A stretch of 64,000 nucleotides of DNA from Vesta saturnalis (taxonomy: Eukaryota; Arthropoda; Insecta; Coleoptera; Lampyridae): the NCBI GenBank assembly GCA_036346205.1, contig JARFJB010001947.1, forward strand, positions 815,001 through 879,000. Direction: 5' to 3'. Each line of letters begins with the position of its first letter. Position 1 is the first letter of the stretch. A program made the position numbers and the translations under genes. The notes beneath the pieces are model-generated. The model was not told the origin of the DNA. It did not search any database and was given only the letters and a program-made list of their open reading frames with translations. Shown one piece after another: positions 45,859 to 55,757 of this stretch.

Positions 45859-46023
45859 ATGGGGCGAGTGGAAAGACTGAATAAAGAACTGAAGGAGGCT
45901 AATCAATATTTAGAGTGTGTGCGGCAAAATATACTAAAGACTGAAAATATATGCTTACGTTGGAAGGATGGATGTGATGTGTTTAATATGTTTTTTGTGG
46001 AATTTATTGTCTTTTCATTGTAA
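45859..46023 (+). CDS. Small coiled-coil ORF, 54 aa
   Basis: ATG 45859, 13 bp after the preceding stop and in another frame, opens a 54-codon peptide with a strong heptad pattern (RVERLNKELKEANQYLECV) and a hydrophobic end. AATAAA at 46027 follows at once, so it shares the transcript end with the two-exon gene. It may be the original C-terminus of that protein, separated by a one-base shift, or a separate small product. Confidence 0.4.
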   Translation: MGRVERLNKELKEANQYLECVRQNILKTENICLRWKDGCDVFNMFFVEFIVFSL

Positions 46024-46608
46024 AAAATAAATGTAAATTGTTTTTTATATTTTTATTATTTTTCGTGAATTATTCTCATTATCCAAAAAAAAAAATTTAC
46101 TACAGCTAAAAAATGTGTGTGATAGTCCAAGTTGCGCTAGAAAAGTGAAATTATCTACGTTAAGGAAAAAATTGAAAACATCTGGAAGTCTGACTTACTC
46201 ATGTAGAAATTTCTACATCAAAGTAAAGCAGTCCTTTTTGCAAATTTTAAGTTCATGTTGCGTTACAAATTTATTTATTGTAAAATATCATGCAAATAAA
46301 TGAAGTATGAAAATATAGTACAGCTAAAAGTGAGAAACAGCTTGCGTTAAATAAAAGTCAAAACAGTTCCCAAAAGCATGTAAATCTGAAAACTTTACAC
46401 CATGCATTTATGCAATACAAATGACACAATTGCATTCATACATTTGCAAATCCCGTTTCAATTTACAAATATGTTAAAGTTTTGGTATAATATTTTGATG
46501 CTCAAATAATATGGTAAATATTAAAAATGTACGTTTTCTATCGTGATAGTAATATTTCACAGTAAAAGAATGTTAAATTTTTCCTCATTTTTTAGTTTTG
46601 AAATTTTG
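46024..46608. other. AT-rich right-arm sequence
   Basis: Contains an open frame 46115-46303 with SPSCARKVKLSTLRKKLK near its start. This faintly recalls the basic end of THAP-type transposon proteins but is too short to assign. Nothing else is supported. Confidence 0.3.
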
Positions 46609-46867
46609 AACTGCTATCTTTTGCGCTGTTATTTGTTTAGTCTATATACAAAATTCAGAATTTTCACTTAACCATTAAACTGCTATGTAACTTATAATTA
46701 TCACATAAGTAAAACTATTACAAAGAAAGATGAATAACATTATGAAATGTAGTAGTAAACAATAAATTATGTTTTAAAATATACTTTTTATCATAGCAGT
46801 TTAATCGTTAGTCAAAATTGAATTTGTATATAGACTAAACAAATAACAGCTCAAAGGATAGCAGTTA
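46609..46867. mobile_element. MITE-like element, 259 bp with ~78-bp TIRs
   Basis: Left arm 46609-46687 (AACTGCTATCTTTTGCGCTG...TTAAACTGCTATG) is the inverted partner of 46791-46867 (CATAGCAGTTTAATCG...AAAGGATAGCAGTT) with modest divergence. The centre is AT-rich and non-coding. Size and structure fit a non-autonomous DNA transposon; the parent family is unknown. Its left arm recurs as a tandem array at 47940-48560. Confidence 0.75.
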
Positions 46868-47939
46868 AATAAATTGAATTTTAAAATCTACAAATGACAC
46901 AATTCCATTCATACATTTACAAATCCCGTTTTAAAGTTGTAATGTAATTTGATGACATAAAAATAGAATGTTCGCTAAATGCTTAAAATGCTTTCAAAGC
47001 AAAATAACTGCGTTCATTATCCTACAATTATTATTAACGTTGCATCGAAAATTAAAAACAAGTCATGTTTTAAGTGCTGTTTGTTTCAAAATTGAAATGG
47101 GTAATTTAAAGAGCATTTATATACATTACATGGATAAATTGTATGCATATGTCTTCTTAGCTTACGTAAGTACAAAAAGGTGTGGTTTAAGTGCTTTTTG
47201 TTGTTTCAAAATGGAATTGGCTAATTTAAGTGTTATTTTTTCATATTTTGATAAATTTATACATTAAGTTGATAAATCGTCACTTATAAAACACAACTGC
47301 GTTGGAAAAAAAAATTTTTCTGAGAATTAGGTGCAAATTTTAAATTTTCAGGAGCGCGTCTTTCTAGGACTTTACTAACCCCCTCCCCCACATCACCTCC
47401 TACACCCTGCGTCAGAGGAAGTCCACATCGACTCGTCTTTTATCTCTTTCTATAGATATGCACATCCATCTTTACTTACATCACACACATTTAAACATAC
47501 ATCAGTTTCATAGTTCAAGTACACGTCTATCGTTGTTTATACAACAATAATTGCAATTATACATTCCATTCTAGTACAGTACTTGTAATTCAATTTGAAT
47601 ATAATATTACAAGTCATACTGATAATACTATATGGGTGCATTTTGCAATTGTATGCTTTTTACTCATTACGAGTACAATCCATTTAACATGAGTTGTAAT
47701 TGTGTATATATATATATATATATATGTAAGATGTCTAAAGATGCATTGTGAGAGTTATTATTACTTTATTTCATGAAAAATCGTTAGAATCTATTTTAGA
47801 AAAAAACCGTATTATAAATAGTTTACAAATTTGTTAAACTATTGTTTTACTATATCAAATTTCATATTCATGCTCACTTTATTTGGGAAAAATTAAAAAT
47901 GTACGTTTTATATTCTAATAGTAAAAGAAGACCTTAAAA
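46868..47939. other. AT-rich right-arm sequence with a TA microsatellite
   Basis: Includes an open frame 46968-47267 with two diverged copies of SAVCFKIEMGNLKSI / SAFCCFKMELANLSVI, a 100-bp direct duplication rather than a recognisable protein, and a short (TA)n at 47707-47726. No gene is supported. Confidence 0.4.
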
Positions 47940-48560
47940 TTTTTCCACATTTTTTTTAGTTTTGGAACTGCTATCTTTTGTGCTGTTATTTGTTTAGCCT
48001 ATATACAAAAATTAAGAATTTTTGGGTAAAGGACTATCGAGTTGTGATTTATTAAGTAATTAAGACCGTATACTTACATATAATTGTCATTGATAAAATA
48101 TATTTCTTTTCACATTTTTTTTGTTTTGAGAAATTTTGGAACTGCTATCTTTTGCGCTGTTATTTGTTTAGTCTATATACAAAATTTTTTTGTGTAAAGG
48201 ACTATCGAGTTGTGATTTATTAAGCAATTAACATCGTTTACATAAATGACAGTTCTATTAAGTATAATTTTTTTTTTCAAATTTTTTTTTTTAGTTTTGA
48301 GAAATTTTGGAACTGCTATCTTTTGCGCTGTTATTTGTTTAGCCTATATAAAAAAATTTTTTGGGTAAAGGACTATCGAGTTGTGATTTATTAAGCAATT
48401 AACATCGTTTACATAAATGACAGTTCTATTAAATATAATTTTGTTTTCAAATTTTTTTTTAGTTTTGAGAAATTTTGGAAGTGCTATCTTTTGCGCTGTT
48501 ATTTGTTTAGTCTATATACAAAAATTCAGAATTTTTGACTTAACGATTAAACTGCTATGA
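47940..48560. repeat. Tandem array of MITE arm, ~170 bp x 4
   Basis: GGAACTGCTATCTTTTG-type boxes recur at 47964, 48138, 48309 and 48477 (spacing 174, 171, 168 bp). Each is followed by CTGTTATTTGTTTAG(C/T)CTATATA and, in the first three, by AAAGGACTATCGAGTTGTGATTTATTAAG. The last unit instead ends TTAACGATTAAACTGCTATG, as in the MITE at 46.6 kb. Downstream, 48600-48690 contains an inverted copy of the MITE centre. Confidence 0.8.
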
Positions 48561-48977
48561 TCAAAAGAGTGTATTTATTTATCTTTAAACATTTCACAGA
48601 CATAAAATTGCTTACTTTTACATAGCTACGATAATGTTATTCACCTTTTCTTTGTAATATAAGTTTTATGTGATAATTTATAAGGTTACAGTGTCATTTC
48701 TTCCTACATAATTTGTATAATTTAATAAATCATCATAAGAAACTCGTTTAATATGAAAATTCGATTAAACCATACGGAAACTTATTTTAAATTGTTTTTT
48801 TACTTGTAATTTTTCCTTTTTCTCCTTCTATGTCTACACACACTTTATTTTTTTTTTCAAATGAATACTGTTGAAGTGCCTTTTCCTTATGCAATATAAC
48901 ATGCACTACTGTAATTACTTATTTACTTTTTAAAGCGTCTTTCATTCAAATTACAATGCACCTTTATTTAACAGTTT
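48561..48977. other. AT-rich right-arm sequence
   Basis: Includes the inverted copy of the MITE centre (48600-48690). No gene seen. Confidence 0.4.
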
Positions 48978-49214
48978 TCATGGCAAATTCACTCGAAGTT
49001 GCATCATTTTCTTTTTTAGCTCATACAGCTCTAAATCTATCTTCAATTTTTTTATTTCCTTGATTAGCACCTCGAGTCTTTTCTTTCTCTCATCAATACT
49101 TAATAATTCTTTTTTTCTTTCTCTTATCATTCTTATTACTTTCATCATTTCTAGCAATAAAAAGTTTACTGAATCATGCAATCCCGGAGAAGCCTTTTTA
49201 TTATAAACATGCAT
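48978..49214 (-). CDS. Coiled-coil protein at the Polinton right end, 78 aa
   Basis: Intact minus-strand frame from an ATG at 49214. The first 25 residues are mixed; from there a continuous charged amphipathic helix runs to the end (RERKKELLSIDERKKRLEVL, then EIKKLKIDLELYELKKK). It resembles the fragment at 2745-2939. Helices of this kind close Myb/SANT-like proteins of some insect transposons, but no such domain precedes it here; an upstream exon cannot be excluded. The gene would start just inside the right TIR, so the TIR may act as its promoter, as the left TIR does for the 98-aa gene. Confidence 0.45.
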   Translation of the reverse strand: MHVYNKKASPGLHDSVNFLLLEMMKVIRMIRERKKELLSIDERKKRLEVLIKEIKKLKIDLELYELKKKMMQLRVNLP

Positions 49215-49377
49215 CCTTTCAAAACTGCTAACCTACTCAAAAAACTTTTAGATTTCTAAGAATGATTACCTTGCAACTTTTATTTTTAGCTTTGACCTTG
49301 ACCAGCTTGAAAAATTTATATTTCCCGCCAAAAAATTTTACTCTGAAAATTCTATTCTTAGATTTCCTATTTTATAG

Positions 49378-49676
49378 CTTTTCACCTTTTTATATTTCTA
49401 AGAAATATGACATCATCGTAGGTCAATAACCTTTGACCGCACTATTTTTAGACTTCTAAGAATTGTGATATGATGCCATTGCAATTTCTATTTTTAGCTT
49501 CTGACCTTGACAAATTTACCACCAAAAATGAGGATGGTGACATTGCAATTTCGAGCTCCTAACATTTAAATTTCCCGCCAAAAGTTTGACCTTGAAGAAA
49601 TCCAAAAGCTTACATTTCCCACCATCAGAGGGCGAGTGACCTTGAACTGATCCAGAACCGGCCTTTAATCACTACT
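49378..49676 (-). repeat. Polinton right terminal inverted repeat
   Basis: Inverted partner of 25659-25957, ending in CACTACT before the ACCCCT duplication. Just inside it (49255-49360) lies a second, more diverged partial copy of the same sequence, with the TTTGGCGGGAAAT box, a TGACCTTGAC box and the ATTCTTAGAAATCTAAAA stretch. The right end thus carries about one and a half terminal units. Confidence 0.92.
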
Positions 49677-49682
49677 ACCCCT
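49677..49682. repeat. Polinton target-site duplication, right copy (ACCCCT)
   Basis: Exact repeat of 25653-25658 directly after the terminus CACTACT. It also belongs to the piggyBac-like element whose end was the target. Confidence 0.93.
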
Positions 49683-50021
49683 TCACATCCAGTACTCCAC
49701 ATATGGATATTTTGAATATGCTTTCTGGGTACCATAATATCCACGTATGGATATCAGTCTTAATGAAACATATTAACCAGCAGAAAGTTGGTATGAAGGG
49801 CGGCAATTAATTTTACCGACTGGTATGGTACATAACCAACCCCACCACTTTTTTTCAACATCCAAAATAAATCGGTAGGAATATTTTTACGATTAGTATT
49901 GTTTTAACCACGCTGGTATGCGGTTGTATAAACCTCTAAATTACGTTTTGGCGGGAAAGTAAGTTTTGCCATATTTTTGCGTTTTTTTCGATAGAGAACT
50001 GTTTTGTTTTAAAAAATAAGT

Positions 50022-51688
50022 ATGAGTGATCAAGATTTTTCTGATAGTGATGATCCAGACTATGAGTTGAGTGATTATTCGGTAATTAGTGACTCTGATG
50101 AAACATATTCAGAAACTGATGACTACGAAGTTGGTGAGAACTTGATCATGGACAATTGACAAGTTTTAAACGACCCTTTTTCTGATCAAGTTCCTAGACC
50201 ACCGGTGAATTTTTCTCCTGAATACGATTTTCATCCGGCCATTGATTTGGAAGAATGCAAAGACCCAGTGAATTGTTTCTAGTGTTTTTTTTAGTCCAAA
50301 TATCGTTACCAAACTATGTGAATGGACGAACAGAAGAGCAGAAATGTACTTTGATCAAAATACAGGTACCGTAAAAGTTTATGGTCTTCAATGGAAGAAA
50401 CTTGAAAAAGAAGAGATGTATATTTTCATTGCACTTAATTTTTTAACTGGATTAGTAAAGTGTCCTCGTATAACAGATTACTGGTGTAATAACATTTTGT
50501 GTGCCGGGCCAAAGGTTTTTAATAAGTCTATCATGAGTCGAAACAGATACCTTTCTATACTCAAGTTTATTCAGTTTCCTCCACTTGAAGCAGCAAAAAA
50601 AATGCTCCATTGAGCAGACTTGGAATATATATGGCTATACTTAGAGATAACTGCATAACGTTAGTTGATCCGGGACCGGTGTTTGCAATCGACGAATATT
50701 TGATGCTTTACAAAGGCAGATTGCACTTTCGACAATACAAAAGTCAAAAAGAAATAGGTTTGGCATAAAAATTTTTGCTATGTGCCGAAGCTCCCCACAC
50801 TTGTGAGGTTATACTTGGAACTTCTGTTTATACATTGGAAAGACAATTTCGATGTATCTCATATTCAGGCACCGAAAACCTTTCGGTTTCTGAAAGAATT
50901 GTCGTCATTTAGCCCAAAATGTACTGAACAGCGGCAGAAGTTATTTTAGATAACTGGTATACTTCTGTGCGCCTTTCACAATTTTACTAACTCAAGGAAC
51001 CTATTTGACTGGATCTATAAAGTAATCTGGAGTTCCCTGAGTTAACTAGAATTCATTAGAAACCAATCAATCATGTTTTGTGCGGAAAGACATGCAACTA
51101 CTTGTTAGGTACAAAGACAAGAAGGATGTATACTTGTTGACAAGTAAGGATACTGCAGGGTTTTGTGAAAAATCTCGTTACATGGTGGACGGGAAATTAG
51201 TTTATTTTAAAAAACCTGCTCACATCGAATTTTATAATCAAAATATGGGCTCCGTTGACGCCTTCGATCAAGATTTGGAACCTTACAATTCTCGACGCAA
51301 AAGTTACACGTGGTTTACAAAATAATAATGCTTAGATGCTTCTAAATTCGAAGGTTATATACTGTAACGCTAAAGACAATTTGCATATTTCAATGTATGA
51401 CTACATAAAACTTTGCAGTAATAGTATTTTGCATAAATACAGTGAAGGATATCGCAACATGACGGATGCTCGTTCAGGTGAGAATCGACCTTCCACTTCA
51501 AAGCAAACACAAGAAGGACATGTTATCGTCAACTTGCCAAAGGAAGAAGGAAAAAAGCGGGCATTACCAAAATCTGCGTTATTTGCCGAAAACATGGCCA
51601 AAGAAAACTGACAAGAAACATTTGCATTGAGTGTCTAAATAAACCAGAGCTATGTAGTGCAGAACACTTCCAAGAATACCACAAATAA
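50022..51688 (+). pseudogene. piggyBac-like transposase
   Basis: ATG 50022 opens an acidic N-terminus rich in Ser/Asp (DQDFSDSDDPDYEL), stopped after 45 codons. Further frames carry the DDE_Tnp_1_7 core: MYIFIALNFLTGLVKCPRI and IMSRNRYLSILKFIQF (50344-50613), the first catalytic Asp in AIDEYLML (about 50692), KSRYMVDGKLVYFKK and the third Asp in MGSVDAFDQ (51080-51325). The Cys-rich C-terminal domain is present (ICVICRKHGQRK, then ICIECLNKPELC, to stop 51688), which in this family reads the element ends. The second Asp region is scrambled. At least five lesions; inactive. It would excise and insert its own element at TTAA. Confidence 0.85.
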
Positions 51689-51890
51689 ACATTATTTATG
51701 CTCTTTATCAATGTTACGTTCCATTTGTATTTTTTTTATATTTAAAAGTGTTAATAAATAACTCACCGTCAAAAAATATATCTTTTAATTATTTTTACAT
51801 GGATATCCAAATGTGGATAATAGATTGTACTATTATCCACATGTGATATATATTACTATTATCAAATGGTGGATATACTGGTATAACCCT

Positions 51891-54139
51891 AAAACATCAA
51901 TCAGTGCCGCCATTTGGTTTTGATTTTAAATAAAAAAATCAACTTTGGTTCAAGAAGTAATACCATAATACGTATAACTATAATATACATTAAAAAAAAG
52001 TTAATCAATCTTGTATATTATACTGAGAAACGCAACCAAGAATTAGTGTCAATAAAGTATTATATAGTGATTTTCTTCAATGCCCACCCCCCTTCTACTA
52101 TTTCTTGAACGGATTTGAAGCTTGGTATGGAGTAATAGGTACATAAATGCTATGTTTTTGGGGTAAAATTTAGGGTTGAAAATTTCAAGATGGCGACTAG
52201 GTACCATTTGGAAATAAAAATTGAAATGGAAAAGTAGTCCTGCGATACCTTATTTTGAAACTCTAAGTGAGTACTCTATAACTCTAGAATATTAAGTTCA
52301 CAAAATACAATATGGCGGAATTTTTAGTGCTATGAAGCAAAAATAAATAAATAAAATTTGCACATTCATATCAAAGGAGACTGGAAATGAATGTGACAAA
52401 TGTGTCAGTGTTGTACGTTTCAAGGTGCCTATTGTAATGTGCAAAAATCGATATAGGATCGATTGTATTATCTTATCTGGTTACTGTTTCTAAAAGCGAC
52501 CTTAAATAAATATCAGTGACTTAAACTCTTAGTAATATGCTTTAAGCTTACTAGTTTCTATTTTCGGCACTAAATGCTTTAAAATTTCTGTATTTACGAT
52601 CTTACTACTGAATATGATGGATTAAATGATATACAAAATCATTCCTGTACGGTAGTTAAATACATATAATTTTCTTTTAGGACGTGTACGCGGTTACGTT
52701 ACACGAAAATTATTTCTCTATCGTATCTACTTCTGTATTTTAAAAGTTTACTCGTTTTCACAAAATTTAACTTCAATTAATACCTACAGCGCCATCTATG
52801 AGATGAACGTAGGTTCTGGTTATTTTCATAATTCTTACATTCTATAGGTACCTGTCACTTTTCTAAATCACCACTAAATGGTGATACCATTACATAACTG
52901 CATCTTACTTATCATGCTTTATTTTTAAAACAAACATCTGTTAACAACATTTAAATGTGATAACAAGTGAAGTTGTAAAATTGCTTCTTGAGGTGTTGGC
53001 TTTCTGTTCAAAATCGCCATTGCTGCAGAAGAGTAGAACGTTTCTAGGAAATTTTCTTGTTTCTATTTACTAGACGTTAATCATCATTTTTATGGAAAAT
53101 TTTTACTATATAATATCGCTTTGTTGTGTAAAAGTGATATAATTTCCATTTAAGGCGAATGAAATAGAAATATTTCAATACACCTACACATTTTGGTAAG
53201 CCGTATTATATCTTGTTAACCTCGTTATAATTAGAACTTCTCGTTCAGTTTCACACACAAAAGAATTTCACATTACTTCTTCAAAGAAATAAGTATAACA
53301 AATTGTTTAAGGCATTTAAACTACCGCTCGTATTCGATTATAGAGGTAACACCTTATCACTGAATAAACATCGTTTTCATTCTTTACTTTCGTTTTAGCA
53401 ACTAACTCGGGTTTCCATACACCTACGTTTCCATATATTTAAGTTTCCATCTATTGAAGTGTCTCCATATAGCTTTACCGTTACGATTACATCCAAGTTC
53501 ATGTTTATATTTGGTTGTATTCATTAATGTAACAGGAGTATCCGTTCTGTATCTCTTTAGGTTATTGTTTGGATTGTGTTGCTGATAAACTGCGATCAGT
53601 TGCGGCTCACATACTGGGGACTGCTTGCTCGTTGCTTGTCTGCTTTGAAAAACGCATAAGCATTCACAACCACAGGTCCGTTCTTTCCTTTTTCTTGCAT
53701 GTATAAATAAATTGCCCTCTACAACGGAAATAAGTACATTTACTTTAGTTCCGTTAACAAGTATTTGATAAACATCTTACCTCTGAATAAGACTAGTGCC
53801 CAAATTGCCTTCAGCAGGTTACGATTGCCTCCAAGGAAATTAAATATATTTATATAAGTTATATCAACAAGTATTTGTTAAACATATTTACCTGTAGTAT
53901 AAGTTCGGTGTCAGTTGAAGACCCGCCTGTAACTAATTTTAATACCATTTCTCTCATGTACAATTGCTATATGTTCATTAACCATCCTTTAACATTTCAC
54001 GCACAATCAACAGCCAATGTTTGAAAAATTTTATTAAAGTTGGATTTATATACCACCCCCATGAATGTATAACCTCCATTTGGAATAATTACCTTTGTAC
54101 TACTGGTTCTGTGGTCGTGCGCAATAGCATTGTTGCAAC
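51891..54139. other. AT-rich sequence, nothing recognised
   Basis: About 2.2 kb without a supported gene or repeat. Open frames here (for example 51914-52108) have chance composition. It may be receptor intron or intergenic DNA. Confidence 0.4.
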
Positions 54140-54184
54140 TGTTATGTATACCAGATGTAACTTTTTATGTATACCAGATGTAAT
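54140..54184. repeat. Short direct duplication, ~24 bp x 2
   Basis: TATGTATACCAGATGTAA occurs twice in direct orientation with a 6-7 bp spacer. Too small to assign. Confidence 0.7.
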
Positions 54185-54559
54185 ACTGAATCCGTTGGCG
54201 CGAGATTTCGTGCTAGTTTAAATTACTTGGTAGCTCAAATATATAATATTCTCTTCTTTACTCGAATATGGATAAGGTTGTTCGGATCAATTTCTGTTTC
54301 TAATTTTAAATTGCTTAATTACTATTTTTCTTTGTTTCTTGAAATAAAATTGGGACTTAACAAGCTTTTCACATTGTATTTATGTAACTTAATCAAAAAG
54401 GGGTTTGTATTCAGTTTTGTTAAACGAAAGGCAAGCTGAATTATTTATATAATAAGTAACTGATTTATTAAGTTTATTAAATTGGCCTTTTCAGGCTAAG
54501 CCACGTAAGATCCTACGTCGGCCGGAAGGGGTTTTGTTTGTTTTGGTATTCTAAACTAT

Positions 54560-55080
54560 AAATTCTTGTGGGCGTAAATGCAAGCTTACGACTAGCCCTC
54601 GTCAAGTTTATTTTAACTTATATTATTTTTTATATAAATTTTGGCGACCTAAATGCAAGCTCACGACTTGCCCTCTTAAACTTATTTCAATTTATATTTT
54701 ATTTTCTTTTGGTGAGTAGTAAACCGGCACCATCCCCTCCACTTTTTTTACGTCAAAAGCCCCGCCCCTTTCACTTTTTATATGCTCACGTGGAAGTCCG
54801 CATTTTCCACCCTTATTTTTACTCGCTTACGTGTAGGACCTATTTTTTCACCCATATTTTACACAGCCACGTGTGAGACCGTATTTTTAACCCTTTCTTC
54901 TCGAAGGCCCTTTTCAACCCTAATTAAAGATTTTTTGATTTTAATGGCTTACGTGAAGGACCGTGTTTATTACCCTTATTTTTATGATTTCTTTTAGGGG
55001 TTATTTTTTCAAACGTTATGGTTGTATTAAGGATCTTTTGACAGCTAGAACTTTTTTTGTGGTTGCTAACGTGAGGACTG
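54560..55080. repeat. Degenerate tandem repeats around ACGTG boxes
   Basis: Two blocks. The first (54565-54715) is a two-copy duplication with (G)GCG(T/A)(A/C)(A/C)TAAATGCAAGCT(T/C)ACGACT(A/T)GCCCTC and a T/A-rich end. The second (54780-55080) repeats, about every 50-60 bp, a box like GCT(T/C)ACGTG(A/G)AGGACCGTATTT followed by ACCC and a T-rich run. Palindromic CACGTG or ACGTG cores recur five times. Confidence 0.6.
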
Positions 55081-55325
55081 TATTTAGGGGGTGGGGGCTG
55101 GTCTTGGCTTGGCTTAGTTGTATTTAGTGCTGAACGGAACTGGGCTGCATGTAGAGCTAGGGTTGGAGCTTAGGGCTGTGTTTAGGGGTGGGGGTCTGGG
55201 GCTGTATCTAGAGCTAGGGTTGTTTTCTGGTAAATATCTTCAGCCTTAATTAAGGTCCTTTTGGTTGTAACCCCTGGAGGCTAGGCAATTGTGCATGATC
55301 TTTTAAATTGTATCTTGTAGGACAC

Positions 55326-55328
<3 letters not shown>
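55081..55328. other. GC-richer spacer
   Basis: Contains repeated GGGGCT and GAGCTAGGGTT words (55140-55240) but no gene. Confidence 0.35.

Positions 55329-55394
<66 letters not shown>
55329..55394. repeat. (TC)n microsatellite
   Basis: About 32 uninterrupted TC units. Confidence 0.97.
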
Positions 55395-55454
55395 CTTCTT
55401 TCGTCTCTCTTTCGCCCTTCGTTTCTCGCGCTTCTCTCGTTTCTCTCGCTTCAT

Positions 55455-55672
55455 ACAATCACAGGCACGGATACAAGCTCAAATCCGCAAACGCAAAAAC
55501 ACTAAAACATACAAATACGTGAACACCAAAACACTCATGCACACAAAACGAAAACACGCAAATACGAAAAATCTGCAAACACACGAAATGAAAAACATGC
55601 AAACACACCAAACGAAAAAACCCTAAAACATGGAAACACAGACACACACACACACACACACATACGCAAACG

Positions 55673-55705
<33 letters not shown>
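55455..55705. repeat. AAACACAC-rich simple sequence ending in (CA)n
   Basis: A-rich sequence with loose AAACAC(A)GAAA-type repeats grades into perfect CA and CGCA runs at 55640-55705. The Cys/Val open frame read here on the minus strand is an artefact of this composition. Confidence 0.9.
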
Positions 55706-55706
<1 letters not shown>

Positions 55707-55757
55707 AGCATACGAGAAATGGAAGTTAAAAAAAATCAATAAAAAGAGAAAGAATAT

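Larger units (their letters stand above)
25659..49676 (+). mobile_element. Complete but decayed Polinton/Maverick (adintovirus-like) element, 24,018 bp
   Basis: The element is bounded by inverted repeats that start 5'-AG and end CT-3', and by a 6-bp duplication. It carries the Polinton core set: protein-primed family B DNA polymerase, retroviral-type integrase, adenain-like cysteine protease, A32/FtsK-like ATPase, major capsid and minor capsid proteins. A PLA2 domain, a pX-like core peptide, a DUF8207-like protein and a fibre-like protein are added. Virion and integration genes run on the plus strand and polB on the minus, converging at about 38.0 kb. Two LINE insertions (33.65-37.56 and 38.30-40.63 kb) account for about 6.2 kb; without them it would be about 17.8 kb, normal for the group. 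Stops and frameshifts in nearly every gene show that it is extinct. Confidence 0.95.
25650..51890 (+). mobile_element. piggyBac-like element split by the Polinton
   Basis: The sequence just left of the Polinton reads TTAA|CCCCT (25650-25658). After the Polinton and the second copy of its target duplication it resumes ACCCCT|TCACATCCAGTACTCC (49677 onward). Removing the Polinton and one duplication gives TTAA followed by CCCCTTCACATCC, the form expected for a piggyBac-family end (TTAA target, CCC-type tip). Inside the new edge are ATATCCA/TGGATAT palindromic subterminal boxes (49700-49760), repeated at the other side near 51800-51880. Between them lies a broken piggyBac transposase. The right tip is not clearly defined; about 51,890 is an estimate. 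Confidence 0.6.

Noticed and set aside
46115..46303. Possible THAP-type transposon protein fragment (SPSCARKVKLSTLRKKLK)
   Set aside because: Similarity rests on a few basic residues; no C2CH zinc motif and no supporting neighbour.
47700..48560. CRISPR-like array from regularly spaced repeats
   Set aside because: Units are ~170 bp with diverged sequence and derive from a MITE arm; no short identical repeats with unique spacers, and the genome is eukaryotic.
55308..55707. Open frames of Ser-Leu and Cys-Val repeats
   Set aside because: Composition artefacts of the (TC)n and (CA)n tracts.
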